A DNA stretch of 64,000 bases, taken from Selaginella moellendorffii (lineage: Eukaryota > Streptophyta > Lycopodiopsida > Selaginellales > Selaginellaceae). The notes under the pieces are model-generated. The model searched no databases, was not told the DNA's origin, and worked only from the letters and a program-made list of their open reading frames with translations. Shown piece by piece: positions 21,187 through 31,631 of this stretch. The stretch is from assembly GCF_000143415.4 (NCBI RefSeq), contig NW_003314277.1, positions 1,013,068 through 1,077,067 of the forward strand. Direction: 5' to 3'. Position numbers and translations under genes: made by a program. Position 1 is the first letter of the stretch, and every line of letters begins with the position of its first letter.

Positions 21187-22056
21187 ATGGGGATCGGCGA
21201 CGCACCTTCGGATCTCTTTGCAAAGCTCGCGGCCGCGGGCGGCGCAACCAGATCCTCCTCCATCGGCGCCCGCGGCAAGAGGAAGTCGGATTGCTGCGCG
21301 CCGCTGGAATGCCCCCTCTCCATGAAGCACGCCAGGGCCGCCGACGGCTCCAAGATCCCTAGTGCTGCTCCTACCCCCGCCGCCGGGATCGCCACTGCCA
21401 GCGCCGCCTCGCCGCCACCCAATCTTCTCCACCACCACCACAGTCACTCCGCCGCCGCCGCCGCCGCCGAGGAGGAGGAATCCGACCTCGCCCTGGCCTC
21501 CGGCGCCGCCGCGGTTGGGGCGATCGATGATTCGTATCCCTACGCTTGCGAGGGCGAGGATGGCAGCGGCAGCAAGCGGCGGATCTTGCCGCTGTGGGTG
21601 TCGACGATCGATGGCGGCGAGCACGAGTGGGAGGCGACGGCGCCCTGGAACGTCTTCACCAAGGGTTTCTTCCACGTCCGTGGCTCGGATCTTCGCGCGG
21701 GCTACTGGGTCTACTACAAGGGCCACTGCGTCGCGCGGGCGCTGGTGTGGAACGACGAATTCGACGAGATGAGGTACGAGCACCAGGGCTACTCGCCGAT
21801 GATGCGAGGATTGGACAAGGGCAGCGTGTCGGCGGTGTCGGTCGGATTGATGGCCATCCTGGACGCCATCGCCTGGTCCAGGAGCTTGCTTCCATTCGCG
21901 CAGTGGCACATCTACGTGGACAATGTGGACGCGCTCAAGCTGGTGGACATGTACCAGAGGAACCTCCAGTTCATGAAGTTCCACCCCGAGAGGCCGCTGC
22001 TGGATCTCATCGTGGACGCTGCGCAGTCTGGCCGGATCCACTTGCACAAGAAGTGA
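21187..22056 (+). CDS. Putative RNase H-like-fold protein with a low-complexity N-terminus
   Basis: Single-exon, GC-rich frame of 289 codons from MGIGDAPSDLFAKL. I chose this ATG because the telobox-bearing region just upstream looks like 5' UTR. An in-frame ATG at 21052 would add 45 residues. Residues 1-130 are low-complexity (Ala, Ser, His runs such as HHHHSH, an EEEE patch). The C-terminal ~155 residues are a compact domain: RAGYWVYYKGHCVARALVW, DKGSVSAVSVGLMAILDAIAW, IYVDNVDALKLVDM. The alternation of a beta-hairpin-like start, an Ala-rich helix and a D-containing strand resembles plant RNase H-like domains (AE..A....A, then DS..L). The catalytic acids are not clearly conserved, so the family call is weak. 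Confidence 0.55.
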   Translation: MGIGDAPSDLFAKLAAAGGATRSSSIGARGKRKSDCCAPLECPLSMKHARAADGSKIPSAAPTPAAGIATASAASPPPNLLHHHHSHSAAAAAAEEEESDLALASGAAAVGAIDDSYPYACEGEDGSGSKRRILPLWVSTIDGGEHEWEATAPWNVFTKGFFHVRGSDLRAGYWVYYKGHCVARALVWNDEFDEMRYEHQGYSPMMRGLDKGSVSAVSVGLMAILDAIAWSRSLLPFAQWHIYVDNVDALKLVDMYQRNLQFMKFHPERPLLDLIVDAAQSGRIHLHKK

Positions 22057-22608
22057 CGGGAGTGGATTGGATCGGATCCATCGTCGCAAGAGAAGCCATG
22101 ATCGATCAATCAATCCAACAGGAAGGAAAAGGAAGAACGCAAACAGAATCCAGCAGGGAGAAGGAAGCGATGAAGGCGAGAAGATGAAAATTGGATTTTT
22201 TACAGCCGAGAAAAAGGAAGGAAAAAAAAAAAAGGAGTGAAAAGAGAGCTACTTATTCTTCGTTTCTCCTCAGTGTTTATACCCAAAGCATCAAAGAGCG
22301 CAAATTCCTTTTTGTAAATACCAAACAATAGGAAGAACACCCTCTCTTTTCTTATCAGCTTATCTATCTTGTTAACACAAAACACGCCCAAAATTTTCAC
22401 AAAAAAAGAGTTAGAGAAGAAACCAAAACTTTTTTTTTTCTTTAATAGTACCTAGCCTGTGCTGCTGCGCTGCTGTTTATGCTGGCTGCCAGCAAGATGA
22501 AAGCAAAAGAACCAAGTAGAGAAGAAGTAGAAATAGAAGAAAAGTGAAGAAAAAAAACGAGAAAAAAAAAATTTTCGCCACATACCGACGCGATGATCCA
22601 TCTTTCGA
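22057..22608. other. Convergent 3' region
   Basis: Shared 3' flank of the RNase H-like gene (+) and the KH-domain gene (-). It has purine-rich and poly-A/T tracts and no coding signal. Confidence 0.5.
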
Positions 22609-24765
22609 TCAAGTATGAGCCGTTTGAGCAGCCGACGAGGACGCTGGCGGTGGCTGCTGCGAGTAAGACTCTGATCCTGGAGCACTGGCAGCAGCAGAAT
22701 TCGCAGCGGCACCCTCGGCTGCTTGAACATACTGTCCCGATTGATCGTAGGCATAGGACTGATCATACTCGTAGCCATAGCCAGTAGCACCAGCGTACTC
22801 TTGATCCTGGTTGTAGCCGCCCGCCTGGTTGTATCCCGATTGATCGTAGCCTTGCGGGTACTGCTGGTCGTACGGTGCTTGCTGGTCGTAGTAGTACCCC
22901 TGCTGTCCATAGTTGTAGTTTGGATCGCCCTCGTTTTGCTGGCCGCCACCCTCCGAGTTTTGGTAGTAGTCGTAAGAGCCACCCTGCTGTTGGTTTTGGT
23001 CCCAGTAGTTTCCATACTGCTGTGAGCCGTAGCCTTGCTGCTGCTGGTAGCCATAGCCGGACTGGGACTGGGACTGGCCACCCCAGGCCGGTCGAAAGCC
23101 TTGCTGGTAGCCTCCGGCCCTCGAGCGTCCCTGCAAGGTCAGTGTATACTTAGCATAAACAGACACAAGCACAGGCATATAGAATGCAAGGAAGAAAGTA
23201 TAAGAACAAAGAAGGGTTTTCGAAAAGCATAGATAATGTGACTACTCTAGAGACCTCAAGAAACATACCATTGGGAAAAGAGTATCATGGTTTTTTTTTC
23301 ACACTGCTGATGAGACGAACTTTTGCCTCCTAATGCTTACTGTTGAAGGTTAGAGCCGCACAGAGAGAACATAAAGGGGACGGCAAATTTTCGCAAGGTT
23401 GTCTTACCAAGCAAGCAAAATGAAATGGTTACAAGGCAGGAGGACGACACGACTTCCAAGAATGCTATCACCAAACCTGAAATACTGATAAGAAATACCT
23501 CTCCAATGACATCTTTGATCATGTCAGTTGCAATGTCGGTCTGTTGCTTGGTCCCTACTAACGTCACGATCCTCTCCGTGGCACCTGGCTCCGTTTCTCT
23601 ATCATGTTGCACCTAACAGGAGAAGAAAAACGTTAGGAAAATCTCCAGCCCGTTGGCTAACAAACAGCCCCTCAACTATAGATTTGATACCTGAATTCGT
23701 GCCCCGGATGTTTGTTGGAGATTTCTAATGGTCTCACCACCTTTCCCGATGATCAGACCGACCTGTGACGAAATCTAGATTAAAATAGCTCCAGCAAAGA
23801 CTGCATAAAGGACCTTGTTATTTGGAACCCGGACGTGTATTGGATCTCCAACACCGCCAGTGCCTCCACCTCCCACAGGTCCTCCCACGATACCCTGCTG
23901 CAAAACAAGCGTTACCGTCAGCTCCCTTGCAAAAGAGAAAGACCAAAAGGCCAGAGAAGAAAACAAAAAAGAAAGACTTTCGCGTACATCTCCCACGACT
24001 TCTCTGATAAGTTGCTCGGCCCGAGAAATCTGTTCAGGGGTACCAGTGAGCTCAACCTGCCTTGTTACTGCGCCCGGATCAGCCTCGGCATCTCTGGTCA
24101 CTTGAATCTTAGCACCGGATTGCTGTTGCAAGGTCCTGATAGTCTCACCTCCCTTGCCAATCACGAGCCCAACCTGCAAAACCAAAAAAACTCCATATCA
24201 CCATAAGATCAAAAAAAAAAAGAAAGAAAAAGAAAAACAACAACAACAAAGGAACTTCTCGATACAAACCTTGGTATTAGGAACGTCCACTCTCTTGGTC
24301 TGGTGCTGGACGTACGAATCTGAAGGAGGCCGATCATCTAAATGAAAATTAAAAAGGGGAAGAAGATTGAGGATCGTCCTTTCTAGCAGCAATCAACCAA
24401 CAGTAGCGAGTACCTTGATGCCCATAATGTCCCCCGGCGCGCTCCACATTGCTGGCCACGCCATCGTTGTCATCCGCGCTCGTCCGGGCTCTCTTGTACT
24501 CCACTTCCCCAACCAGGCGCGCGGCAATCTGCTCGGCGCGCTGCTTCGCCGCCTCGAAGCCCGAGAGAGGAGGAGGGACGCTCTTGTAAGACGGGCGCTG
24601 GCTGTCGGAAGAAGGCGGCGGCGGCGGAGGAGGACGCTGCTGCTGTGGCGGCTGCCGCGGTGGCGCCTCCACTGGCTCCTCGTATTTCCGCTTACTGGAG
24701 GCCATCCGTGGGGACGAAGATCGCCGCTCGTAGTCGCCATGAGCTGGGCGCCCGCTCTCCGCCAT
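22609..24765 (-). CDS. KH-domain RNA-binding protein, FUBP/KHSRP-like, with a Tyr/Gln-rich tail
   Basis: Multi-exon minus-strand gene starting MAESGRPAHGDYERR at 24765. The N-terminal exon is rich in Pro/Gln (a run of Pro after QQQRP). A KRVDVPNTK strand leads into KH domain 1 (VGLVIGKGGETIRTLQQQSG, ending REVVGDV). After a Gly-rich linker, HVRVPNNK leads into KH domain 2 (VGLIIGKGGETIRNLQQTSG, ending MIKDVIGE). Both keep the GxxG loop as GKGG, so single-stranded nucleic acid binding is expected. The last exon encodes about 160 residues of YDQ/YGQ/YNQ repeats, a prion-like low-complexity tail of the type that drives condensates. It probably acts in nuclear RNA processing or stability. It shares a 127-bp divergent promoter with the mitochondrial carrier. 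Confidence 0.88.
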
Positions 24766-24892
24766 AGCTGCTGTACCCCCAAAGCCCTAATCCAAATGTA
24801 CAAACCCTAATACTGGTGCCGGGAATATACTTCTCTCTCCTCGCTTGGGGCTTAGGGTTTATGGTCGTGAGGAGGAGCGATATTTTGCTAAG
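24766..24892. promoter_or_regulatory. Bidirectional promoter with teloboxes
   Basis: The 127-bp region between the divergent start codons contains AAGCCCTAA and AAACCCTAA at about 24780-24810 and TTAGGGTTT at 24853. These telobox-type motifs are common in plant genes for growth and translation-related functions. Confidence 0.6.
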
Positions 24893-26350
24893 ATGATCGC
24901 CGACTCGGGAGGGGGATCGCGCAGTGCTGCCTCTCTCGCTGGTATCTCTCCTGGATCGAGCGCCACATTCTCGGTTTCTATCTCGATCTCTCTGTTTGGC
25001 AGCTTGGAGGGAGTTTCTATGGGGAGGCCTGGCGTGCGGCTTCGGCGAGACGATCATGCATCCCGTGGACACGATCAAGACGCGGCTCCAGAGCGGCTTC
25101 GGCCAGGTAGAGAGATTTCGCTCCCTTTTCTTGCGTCGGTCGATCGAGCAGAGCTTCGCTTTCGCAGAATGCGAATCTTGTCCAGGTTTCCAAGACCATC
25201 GGCGCTAGGGACGGCATCCGAGGTGCGATATTTCGATCGTTTCTTCTACCGGCATTGACGCGATTGACAGGATTCTATCGGGGAGTCTTTCCGGGTGTCA
25301 CTGGATCGTTCGTAACGGGCGCCACATATTTCGGTTTCATCGAGACCACGAAGGACTTGCTACAAGAGAAGAGGCCAAACTTACCAACACCATGGGCACT
25401 GTTCTTCGCTGGCGCAGCTGGTACTTTGGAGTTCCTTTTCTTTCTCTAAACGACGAATTCTCGCTAATGGATCTCTGTTCTCTTTCGATTTGCTTCTTCC
25501 AGGAGATGCTCTTGGCGCGGTGGTCTACGTCCCGTGCGAAGTTATCAAGCAGCGAATGCAGGTCCAAGGCTCTCGAAAGGCGTGGGAGACTGCGAAGCAG
25601 CAGCAGATAAAAGCTCCAGTCTTCCAGTACTACTCGGGGATGTTTCATGCGGCGAGAGCGATCCACGCGCAGGAAGGAACTCGCGGCCTTTACGCTGGGT
25701 GAGTTTCTCTGATCTGGAAGTGAGCTAACGAATGGTTTTCTTTTCTTCTTTGCAGCCTTCTCTCCACCATTGTGCGTGACATTCCTTTTGCAGGCTTGCA
25801 GGTAGTATACACTTTAACTTTGGTCGTCCGTTCTTTTGTTTTTTGTCCTGCTGACACTTGTTTGGCGCATTTGCAGATCGTTCTCTATGAAGCATTCAGG
25901 AAGACAGCCTTGAAAGTTGCCAACGGTGATCTTTCGTGCTCGCAGGACTTTTTGCTCGGCGGAGCGGCCGGAGGTGAGAGCTCAGTGCAAATGCCCCGCT
26001 TTAACTCTTTGTTCTGCTAGGATTCAGTGCGTTCCTGACGACTCCTTTCGACGTTGTCAAGACTCGGATGCAAGTCCAAAGTACATCGGCAAGGTGTGTT
26101 ACTAAAGTTTGCTTTGCCAGATCTTCGATTGCTTGCTTACTTGCGACTCATCGAATCCAGGTACACTGGCTGGCTCGATGCGATCACCAAGATAAAGGAA
26201 CAAGAAGGAATCAGGGGACTGTTCAAAGGAGCTGGGCCGAGAGTGATGTGGTGGTGTCCGGCCTCGGCACTGACGTTCATGGCCGTGGAGAAACTCCGGA
26301 GAGAGTTTAACGACCAAGGCGGGCTCCAGATCTTATCGCAGGCCGCGTAG
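24893..26350 (+). CDS. Mitochondrial carrier family protein (At1g74240-like)
   Basis: Start at 24893 gives a first exon MIADSGGGSRSAASLA that splices in phase to AWREFLWGGLACGFGETIM. Three carrier signatures are present: HPVDTIKTRLQS (repeat 1), VPCEVIKQRMQVQG (repeat 2) and TPFDVVKTRMQVQ (repeat 3), each PxD/ExxK. Each repeat is followed by its second half (FYRGVFPGVTGS; GLYAGLLSTIVRDIPFAGLQ; GLFKGAGPRVMWWCPASALTF). The full six-helix, three-repeat fold is there, in about eight exons with introns of 50-100 bp. The protein is expected in the inner mitochondrial or plastid membrane. It resembles plant carriers of the S-adenosylmethionine-carrier-like group. The substrate cannot be told from the sequence. 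Confidence 0.88.
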
Positions 26351-26568
26351 GCGATTCTAGGATCAACGATTCGACCGAGAAAACGGTGAATTTTTTTTGG
26401 GCTCTCACCATCGACAATTGGATCGAGGCTCGATCGCAAACTCAGCTTTCTAGTTTGTTTTTCCAGCAGCTCGGATCTTGTTAGAAGAGACATTTGAATT
26501 GCGACGAAAGAGAAGCATCCAGATTATAGAACCACCTGGAAAGAAAGGAGTGAATTCAAGAAATCGAG
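26351..26568. other. Convergent 3' region
   Basis: Short 3' flank shared by the carrier gene (+) and the ERG28-like gene (-). No coding signal. Confidence 0.45.
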
Positions 26569-26969
26569 CTAAGTGATGTTAGCAGTACCAGCGAAGATCG
26601 AGACTGTGGCGAGGTTTGAGAGAGCCATCGTCTTGTAGATCAAGAACTCGGTCACAAAGTGGCCAAGAGCGTAAACGAACGACGCGAATGTGACCCAGTA
26701 GAGCTCGCGATTCTCCAGATTAAACGCGCAAGCGAAGCAAAGCGTGCACGTTAGCAGCGTCCACACGCCAAACGTCCGCCCGTGGATTTCAGTCACTGCA
26801 AGCGAGAAAGAATGGATCGAATGGATCGAATCGGTCGCGAATCGATCATCTTACTTGAGGATTTCGAGAAGACTGCCTTGCGCAGGGCCCAAATGTCGAA
26901 GAATCCAAACCAGACTGCAGAGAGCCGCAAGATCCCAACAAGGATCAGCCATTGACTTAGCGCTCGCAT
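26569..26969 (-). CDS. ERG28: ERG28-like sterol biosynthesis scaffold protein
   Basis: Two exons on the minus strand. Exon 1 encodes MRALSQWLILVGILRLSAVW, then FGFFDIWALRKAVFSKSS. Exon 2 continues MTEIHGRTFGVWTLLTCTLC and ends IFAGTANIT. The junction splits the ATG codon at the start of exon 2 and keeps the frame. Total length is about 115 residues with four hydrophobic segments, matching ERG28, the endoplasmic-reticulum membrane protein that tethers the sterol C-4 demethylation enzymes. The RTFGVWT stretch is the family's most conserved segment. The usual plant protein is of the same size. Confidence 0.85.
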
Positions 26970-27009
26970 CGCAAAGAATCTCAAGAACCCTAAATCTCTC
27001 ACGAAGAGC

Positions 27010-27733
27010 CCTAAAAAATTAAAGCCATTTTGTTTATCTCGCCACCTTTTAGGTATTTTTAAAGGATCACCCTGTCAAAGCTGGCGGAAGCTTCATAGCA
27101 CATGTCTCGTGCACATGGCGCTTTGGAATTTTAATCAAATTCCTTCTTCTCATATCTATCATGCGCCTCTTTCATGTACCATATGGTCTTTCTCGCGTAC
27201 AGTAAATGGACGACCAGATCTCGCGGCAACGTGGCAATCCAACGGCTAAAATACAGGAAGCCCTCCCGACCGTCGATGCCCAGATCGACGGCTCTGCCAC
27301 AGCCTTGCGCATTCCTTGCTGGGAGACAGTTCATCGCTCCCCTGATCCGCAACACGGCGATTCTCGCGACGGCGCTGCGCTTCGTGGAGTCTTCGGCGCG
27401 GTTGGCGTTTGCGTAGCGGGATGGAAGGCGCTCCATCGGCCGCTCGCTTGCCGCTAGCTCTCTAGCTCCATTCTCAGTGATTCTTCTTTCTTCTCGGTGT
27501 TTCATCCGGTTTGTGCAGCGATATCGAGCATTGGTGCATGGCAGGCTCTCCGTGGCGGTGCTCCTGGTGGATTCGCCGCAGCACTTACCAGATTTCGAGC
27601 TCTCGCGGTCGATATTTCGAGAGCTAGGGTGTTCTTGCGTGGATCGAGCAAGGTTTTCGCGAAATATCGGGCATCGGCAGTCCAGGGAGGCCTGCATTGG
27701 CTCTAGCAGCAGAGATTTCGTCGTCGCGGCGCG
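27010..27733. other. Intergenic region and 5' UTR of the LEA_2 gene
   Basis: No gene seen. The long minus-strand open frame at 27131-27949 overlaps the real coding start antisense, has the composition of a shadow frame and shows no domain. The last ~250 bp are probably 5' UTR of the LEA_2 gene. Confidence 0.45.
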
Positions 27734-28998
27734 ATGGCTCGATATTACGGCAAGATGCGCTCCTCGTTCGACTCGGAAGGGACGAGCGCCGGGCTCTCTC
27801 CACCGCAGTCGCCGCCGCGCCATCCAGTCTACTTCGTCCAGAGCCCGTCCCGTGACTCCCACGATGGCAACGAGAAGCCATCGTTCCACTCGACGCCCGT
27901 GATGAGCCCCATGGCGTCGCCTCTCCATCACCAGTCCTTCATCAAGCACTCGGGAAGCTTGCAGAGCGAGGCCAGCTCTGTGCCCCCTGCGCCCAAGCCA
28001 GGATCACGGAGAGTTCTTCCCCACGGCGGCTCGCTCCCTCCCCATCACAGGCCGCACAAGAAGGGGTACAAGCAATGGATCCCGGGGACCATCATGGAGG
28101 AGGAGGAGCAGCAATCGCACGGAGAATCGGGCAAGAGGAAGCCCCTCTCGCGGTGCTGCCTGTTCTGGATCAGCGTTCTCTGCTGTGTTCTTCTCCTCAG
28201 CTTTGGAGCGCTCATCTTCTGGCTCGTCTGCCAGCCTCACTCGCCCAAGCTCGTCGTCAAGGTATGGTTTTTACTTTGCTTGCAACAAGGGAATTAATGC
28301 GCGGCTTTGTTTCTTTCCTGGCTCTAGAAAATCATCTTCCACGAGTTTACCGTCGTGGCCGGGACGGACTCGGGCGTCCCGACGCGAGTGCTTACGTCCA
28401 ATTGCACGCTCATGGTGAATTTCCGCAACCCATCGCAGTACTTTGGCCTCCACGTCCACGCTGCCGACATCAATCTGGTTTTCAACGAGCTCACGATCGC
28501 TACAGGCCAGGTAAGTTTCTCTCGTTTCTCCCTCAAGTTTGCTCTAGAACGTCACCGAGTTTGATTGAGTTAGTAGAGACTTTGCTCTGGAACTTAGAAC
28601 TGTAGAAGCTCTAGAACTTAAAAAGAGACTTTGCTCACTGTGAGGCTCTAGATGAGACTTTGCTACTGTGAATTTCTAGTTTTCGCTTTGATCTTGATCT
28701 GGGCTTTGATGTGGACCAGATCCCAAAGTTCTACCAGCACAAGGACAGCATGAAAACTTTCCCCGTGAATGTGGAGGCGATCAAGGTGCCGCTCTACGGC
28801 GCGGGGCCGGATCTAGAGGGCTACACGAGCGGCGGTGGCGACGTGCCGCTGGCGGTGACTGGAACAATCCAGTCGCGAGCCCACGTCTTCCCGCTGGTGC
28901 GCCCAAAGTACCGCACTTCCTTCTTCTGCCGCTTCAAGGTCCATACCAGCCAAGTCAAGTTCCTCCGAGTTCTCGCAAACTCCTGCGCCTACGCGTGA
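27734..28998 (+). CDS. LEA_2 / NDR1-HIN1-like membrane protein
   Basis: Three exons. The N-terminal ~140 residues are cytosolic, Ser/Pro-rich, with PVYFVQSPSRDSHDG, a stretch typical of one plant LEA_2 subgroup. One membrane helix follows (CCLFWISVLCCVLLLSFGAL). The C-terminal domain, about 180 residues, starts PKLVVKKIIFHEFTVV and includes TRVLTSNCTLMVNFRNPSQY, a typical LEA_2 beta-sandwich motif, ending SCAYA. Introns are at 28262-28326 and about 28511-28720. Family members sit in the plasma membrane with the LEA_2 domain outside and are linked to stress or wall functions. No specific role can be assigned. Confidence 0.85.
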
Positions 28999-28999
28999 G

Positions 29000-29216
29000 A
29001 GCCCCCACGCAATAAAGTCGGGTTTGTTTTGTTTGGTGGGATATTCGATTTGGCCTCTTTAATTATTCTTTTAGGTCATCCAAGTTGGTTTCTACTTGAC
29101 GGCGGCGGAATATCTGTAGGGATGTTTGACGGCGACGGAATATCTTCCGCATAGTTTGTTTAGTGCCTTATTTTAGGGTTTATGTTCTTCTGCTCGAGCT
29201 AACGCGCTTTGTCGGC
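29000..29216. promoter_or_regulatory. Promoter region with telobox upstream of the IST1-like gene
   Basis: TTTAGGGTTTATG at about 29172 lies 45 bp before the ATG at 29217. An imperfect duplication of TTGACGGCG.CGGAATATCT occurs at about 29097 and 29126. Confidence 0.5.
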
Positions 29217-30471
29217 ATGGATTTCCTCGGGAGAGGGTTCAAGGCGGCGAAGTGGTGAGTGGATCGTCGTCGCAGCGCCCGGCCTGGATCGGATCTGTGA
29301 TTTGATGCCTGTCGTTTGATTGGAATGGATGCAGCAAGACGCTTCTCCGGCTGGCGATGTCCCGGATCAAGCTGCTGCGCAACAGGAGGGAGCTCCAGGT
29401 GAGGGGCATGCGCAGGGAGATTGCGAATTTGCTGCAAACTGGACAGGAGCCGAGCGCCCGGATTCGGGTATGCTTGTAAAATGGAACTCAAAAGTATCCT
29501 CTCGTTTTGTTGTTCTTCATCAAATAGGTTGAGCACATTTTCAGGGAGCAAAACATCATGGCTGCGTACGAGATTGTGGAATTGTTTTGCGAGCTCGTTG
29601 TTGTGAGGCTGCCGATCATCGAGTCCCAAAAGTAAGTCTCTCTCCGTTTTTTTTTTTTTTGTGTTTTTCTTTTCTTACCGAGCAAACTAATGCCAACCTG
29701 TTTTATATTTTCTTGCAGACAGTGTCCTCTCGATCTTAAAGAGGCAATTGCTAGCTTGATTTTTGCTGCTCCAAGGTGTTCCGATTTGCCGGAATTGCTC
29801 GAAGTACGTGGGCTCTTTGCGGTTAAGTACGGCAAGGAATTTGTGGCATCCGCTGGAGAGCTTAGGCCCGACTGTGGCGTGAATAGAAGGGTACCCTTTC
29901 CTTTTCATTGATTGGATGTACTAGACGGTTTTTTGATGGAAGCTGTGTTGTCTTTGCAGATCATAGAAAAGCTTTCGGTCCGTGCACCATCTGGAGAAGT
30001 TAAATTGAAGCTCTTGAAGGAGATTGCTGCCGAGCACAATATAGAGTGGAATGCAAGTGAAACAGAAGCTGAGCTCACGAAGCAACATGAAGACCTTCTC
30101 GTAGGTTCCTTTCGATCTTTCTTCTTTTCTCATGTTAAAGAAGTTCTTTTCAGGATGGACCAAGTCAGTTCATATCGTCTAGCCAGAGACCACTCGCAGC
30201 GTCGTCTCGAGTTTCTAGCCAACACGCTTCTGACAACGATATGCCTTCTGTCCCGTCCCAGAGCATGCGATCGCAATTCGAATCTCGGCCTGGAAACGTT
30301 CTCCAGATGCAGGATCTAGAACCGGAAGAGATTAAGTCAAGTAAGTACGAAGAACGGCAGCCAAGTATCCGTCCGGTGTCTCCGCCACCAGAACCAGCAG
30401 CACCTCAACGAGACAACGAAAGGCAATTCGTCCCGTTTATTTCTCCCCCGCCAGTCCACAACTTTGAAACG

Positions 30472-30502
<31 letters not shown>

Positions 30503-31407
30503 CGCAGTCTGTTCCTTCATTCCACGAGGAGAAAGAACCACCGATGGAGTACAAAGACGTCGTTGCTGCTGCTCAAGCCGCTGCGGATTCCGCCGAGCGT
30601 GCTGCCACTGCCGCCCGAGCTGCCGCGAACCTGGCCAAGGGAACGTCGTTCTCTCGAGCTAGGCCATCTCAGGAGGTTGATGCCGACGGCAGCGATGTTG
30701 AGATGCCCGCTCCGCCGGCCAGTTTCGCAAACAGATGGGACAGGACTAAACAGGACGAAGACGAGGACGAGAGCTCCGACAGCGACGACAACCATGCAAC
30801 GTCCAAGTTCACTCCGAAGAAGCCATTCTTCGACAGTGACGACGAGAGAGACGAAGACGGGAGGAGGATGGACAGGAGAACGAGCGTGTCGCCCCCAAGA
30901 GCAGCGCAGCAGCCAGCAAAGTATGACCTCTTCGATCTCGGTGCTGAGGAGCGGAGAAACTCGGGTGGCTTCTCATCGTCGGCTCCTTACAAGCAGCAAA
31001 ACAACATCCACGGCAACTTGTTTAGCGACGAAGGCCAGACGTTCTTCACCGGCATTGACGACGGCGCTCCTCCGCCCTCCTCGTCCTTCCACCGGCGAAG
31101 AGACAATCCCCCGCCACCTTCGTTCGACTTCTCGCCGACGCCTTCCATGCCTCAGTTCGACGAGCCCGAGTTTAATGGCGATGGAGACGATGGAGCATCC
31201 ATTCCTCTCTCGAAAACGAGCAGCGGCAGTGGTGATCTCAAGTGGCAGAAGAGCATCCCACCGCAGCGAGCTCCACCCGAGCTTCCAAAGCCGCCGGCGT
31301 CGCGTACGGACTCGGGCGGCTCGTCCGGCGGCCACTCCGTACACCCCAAGCTCCCGGACTACGATGATCTCACGGCTCGCTTCCAAGCGCTCAAGACGAG
31401 GAGGTGA
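29217..31407 (+). CDS. IST1-like ESCRT-III regulator
   Basis: Exon 1 (MDFLGRGFKAAK) splices to KTLLRLAMSRIKLLRNRREL, then the IST1 domain: MRREIANLLQTGQEPSARIR, VEHIFREQNIMAAYEIVELF, CELVVVRLPIIESQK, CPLDLKEAIASLIFAAPRCS, DLPELLEVRGLFAVKYGKEF and a final helix ending LLKEIAAEHNIEW. That is a complete IST1 fold of about 180 residues, which binds CHMP1 and Vps4-type ESCRT partners in multivesicular body formation. The rest (about 400 residues) is disordered: a long polyproline run, an Ala-rich helix (AAAQAAADSAERAATAARAA), acidic Ser/Asp stretches and a C-terminus ending LTARFQALKTRR, as in plant IST1-like proteins. Confidence 0.88.
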
Positions 31408-31631
31408 GCGAAGGTTAAAAAGAATTCATGTTGATTATAGCCGAATTTACACAAGGGCGATAGATACGATACTAGCATAGTACATAACTAGCTATGCTGC
31501 TCTCTCAAATAATCATTGATCATAAATATAGTGGCGACGTTATTTGTAAACTCCGCGATCTCTTACTAGTCTCCATTGCTGTCGGTCTGATCCAAAGTCA
31601 CAGTGATAAATGGAAGAAAAAAACCTCTCTT
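31408..31631. other. Convergent 3' region
   Basis: Short 3' flank between the IST1-like (+) and ubiquitin-like (-) genes. No coding signal. Confidence 0.45.

Noticed and set aside
21151-22113. 320-codon minus-strand ORF opposite the RNase H-like gene.
   Set aside because: Shadow frame of a GC-rich single-exon gene. Composition is skewed to Arg/His/Asp/Val and there is no conserved motif.
27131-27949. 272-codon minus-strand ORF.
   Set aside because: Antisense to the 5' UTR and first exon of the LEA_2 gene, high in Arg/Ser as shadow frames of GC-rich exons are, and without domain resemblance.
30464-31480. 338-codon plus-strand ORF overlapping the IST1-like gene.
   Set aside because: Alternate frame of the disordered tail exon. 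Arg/Ser-rich with no motif.
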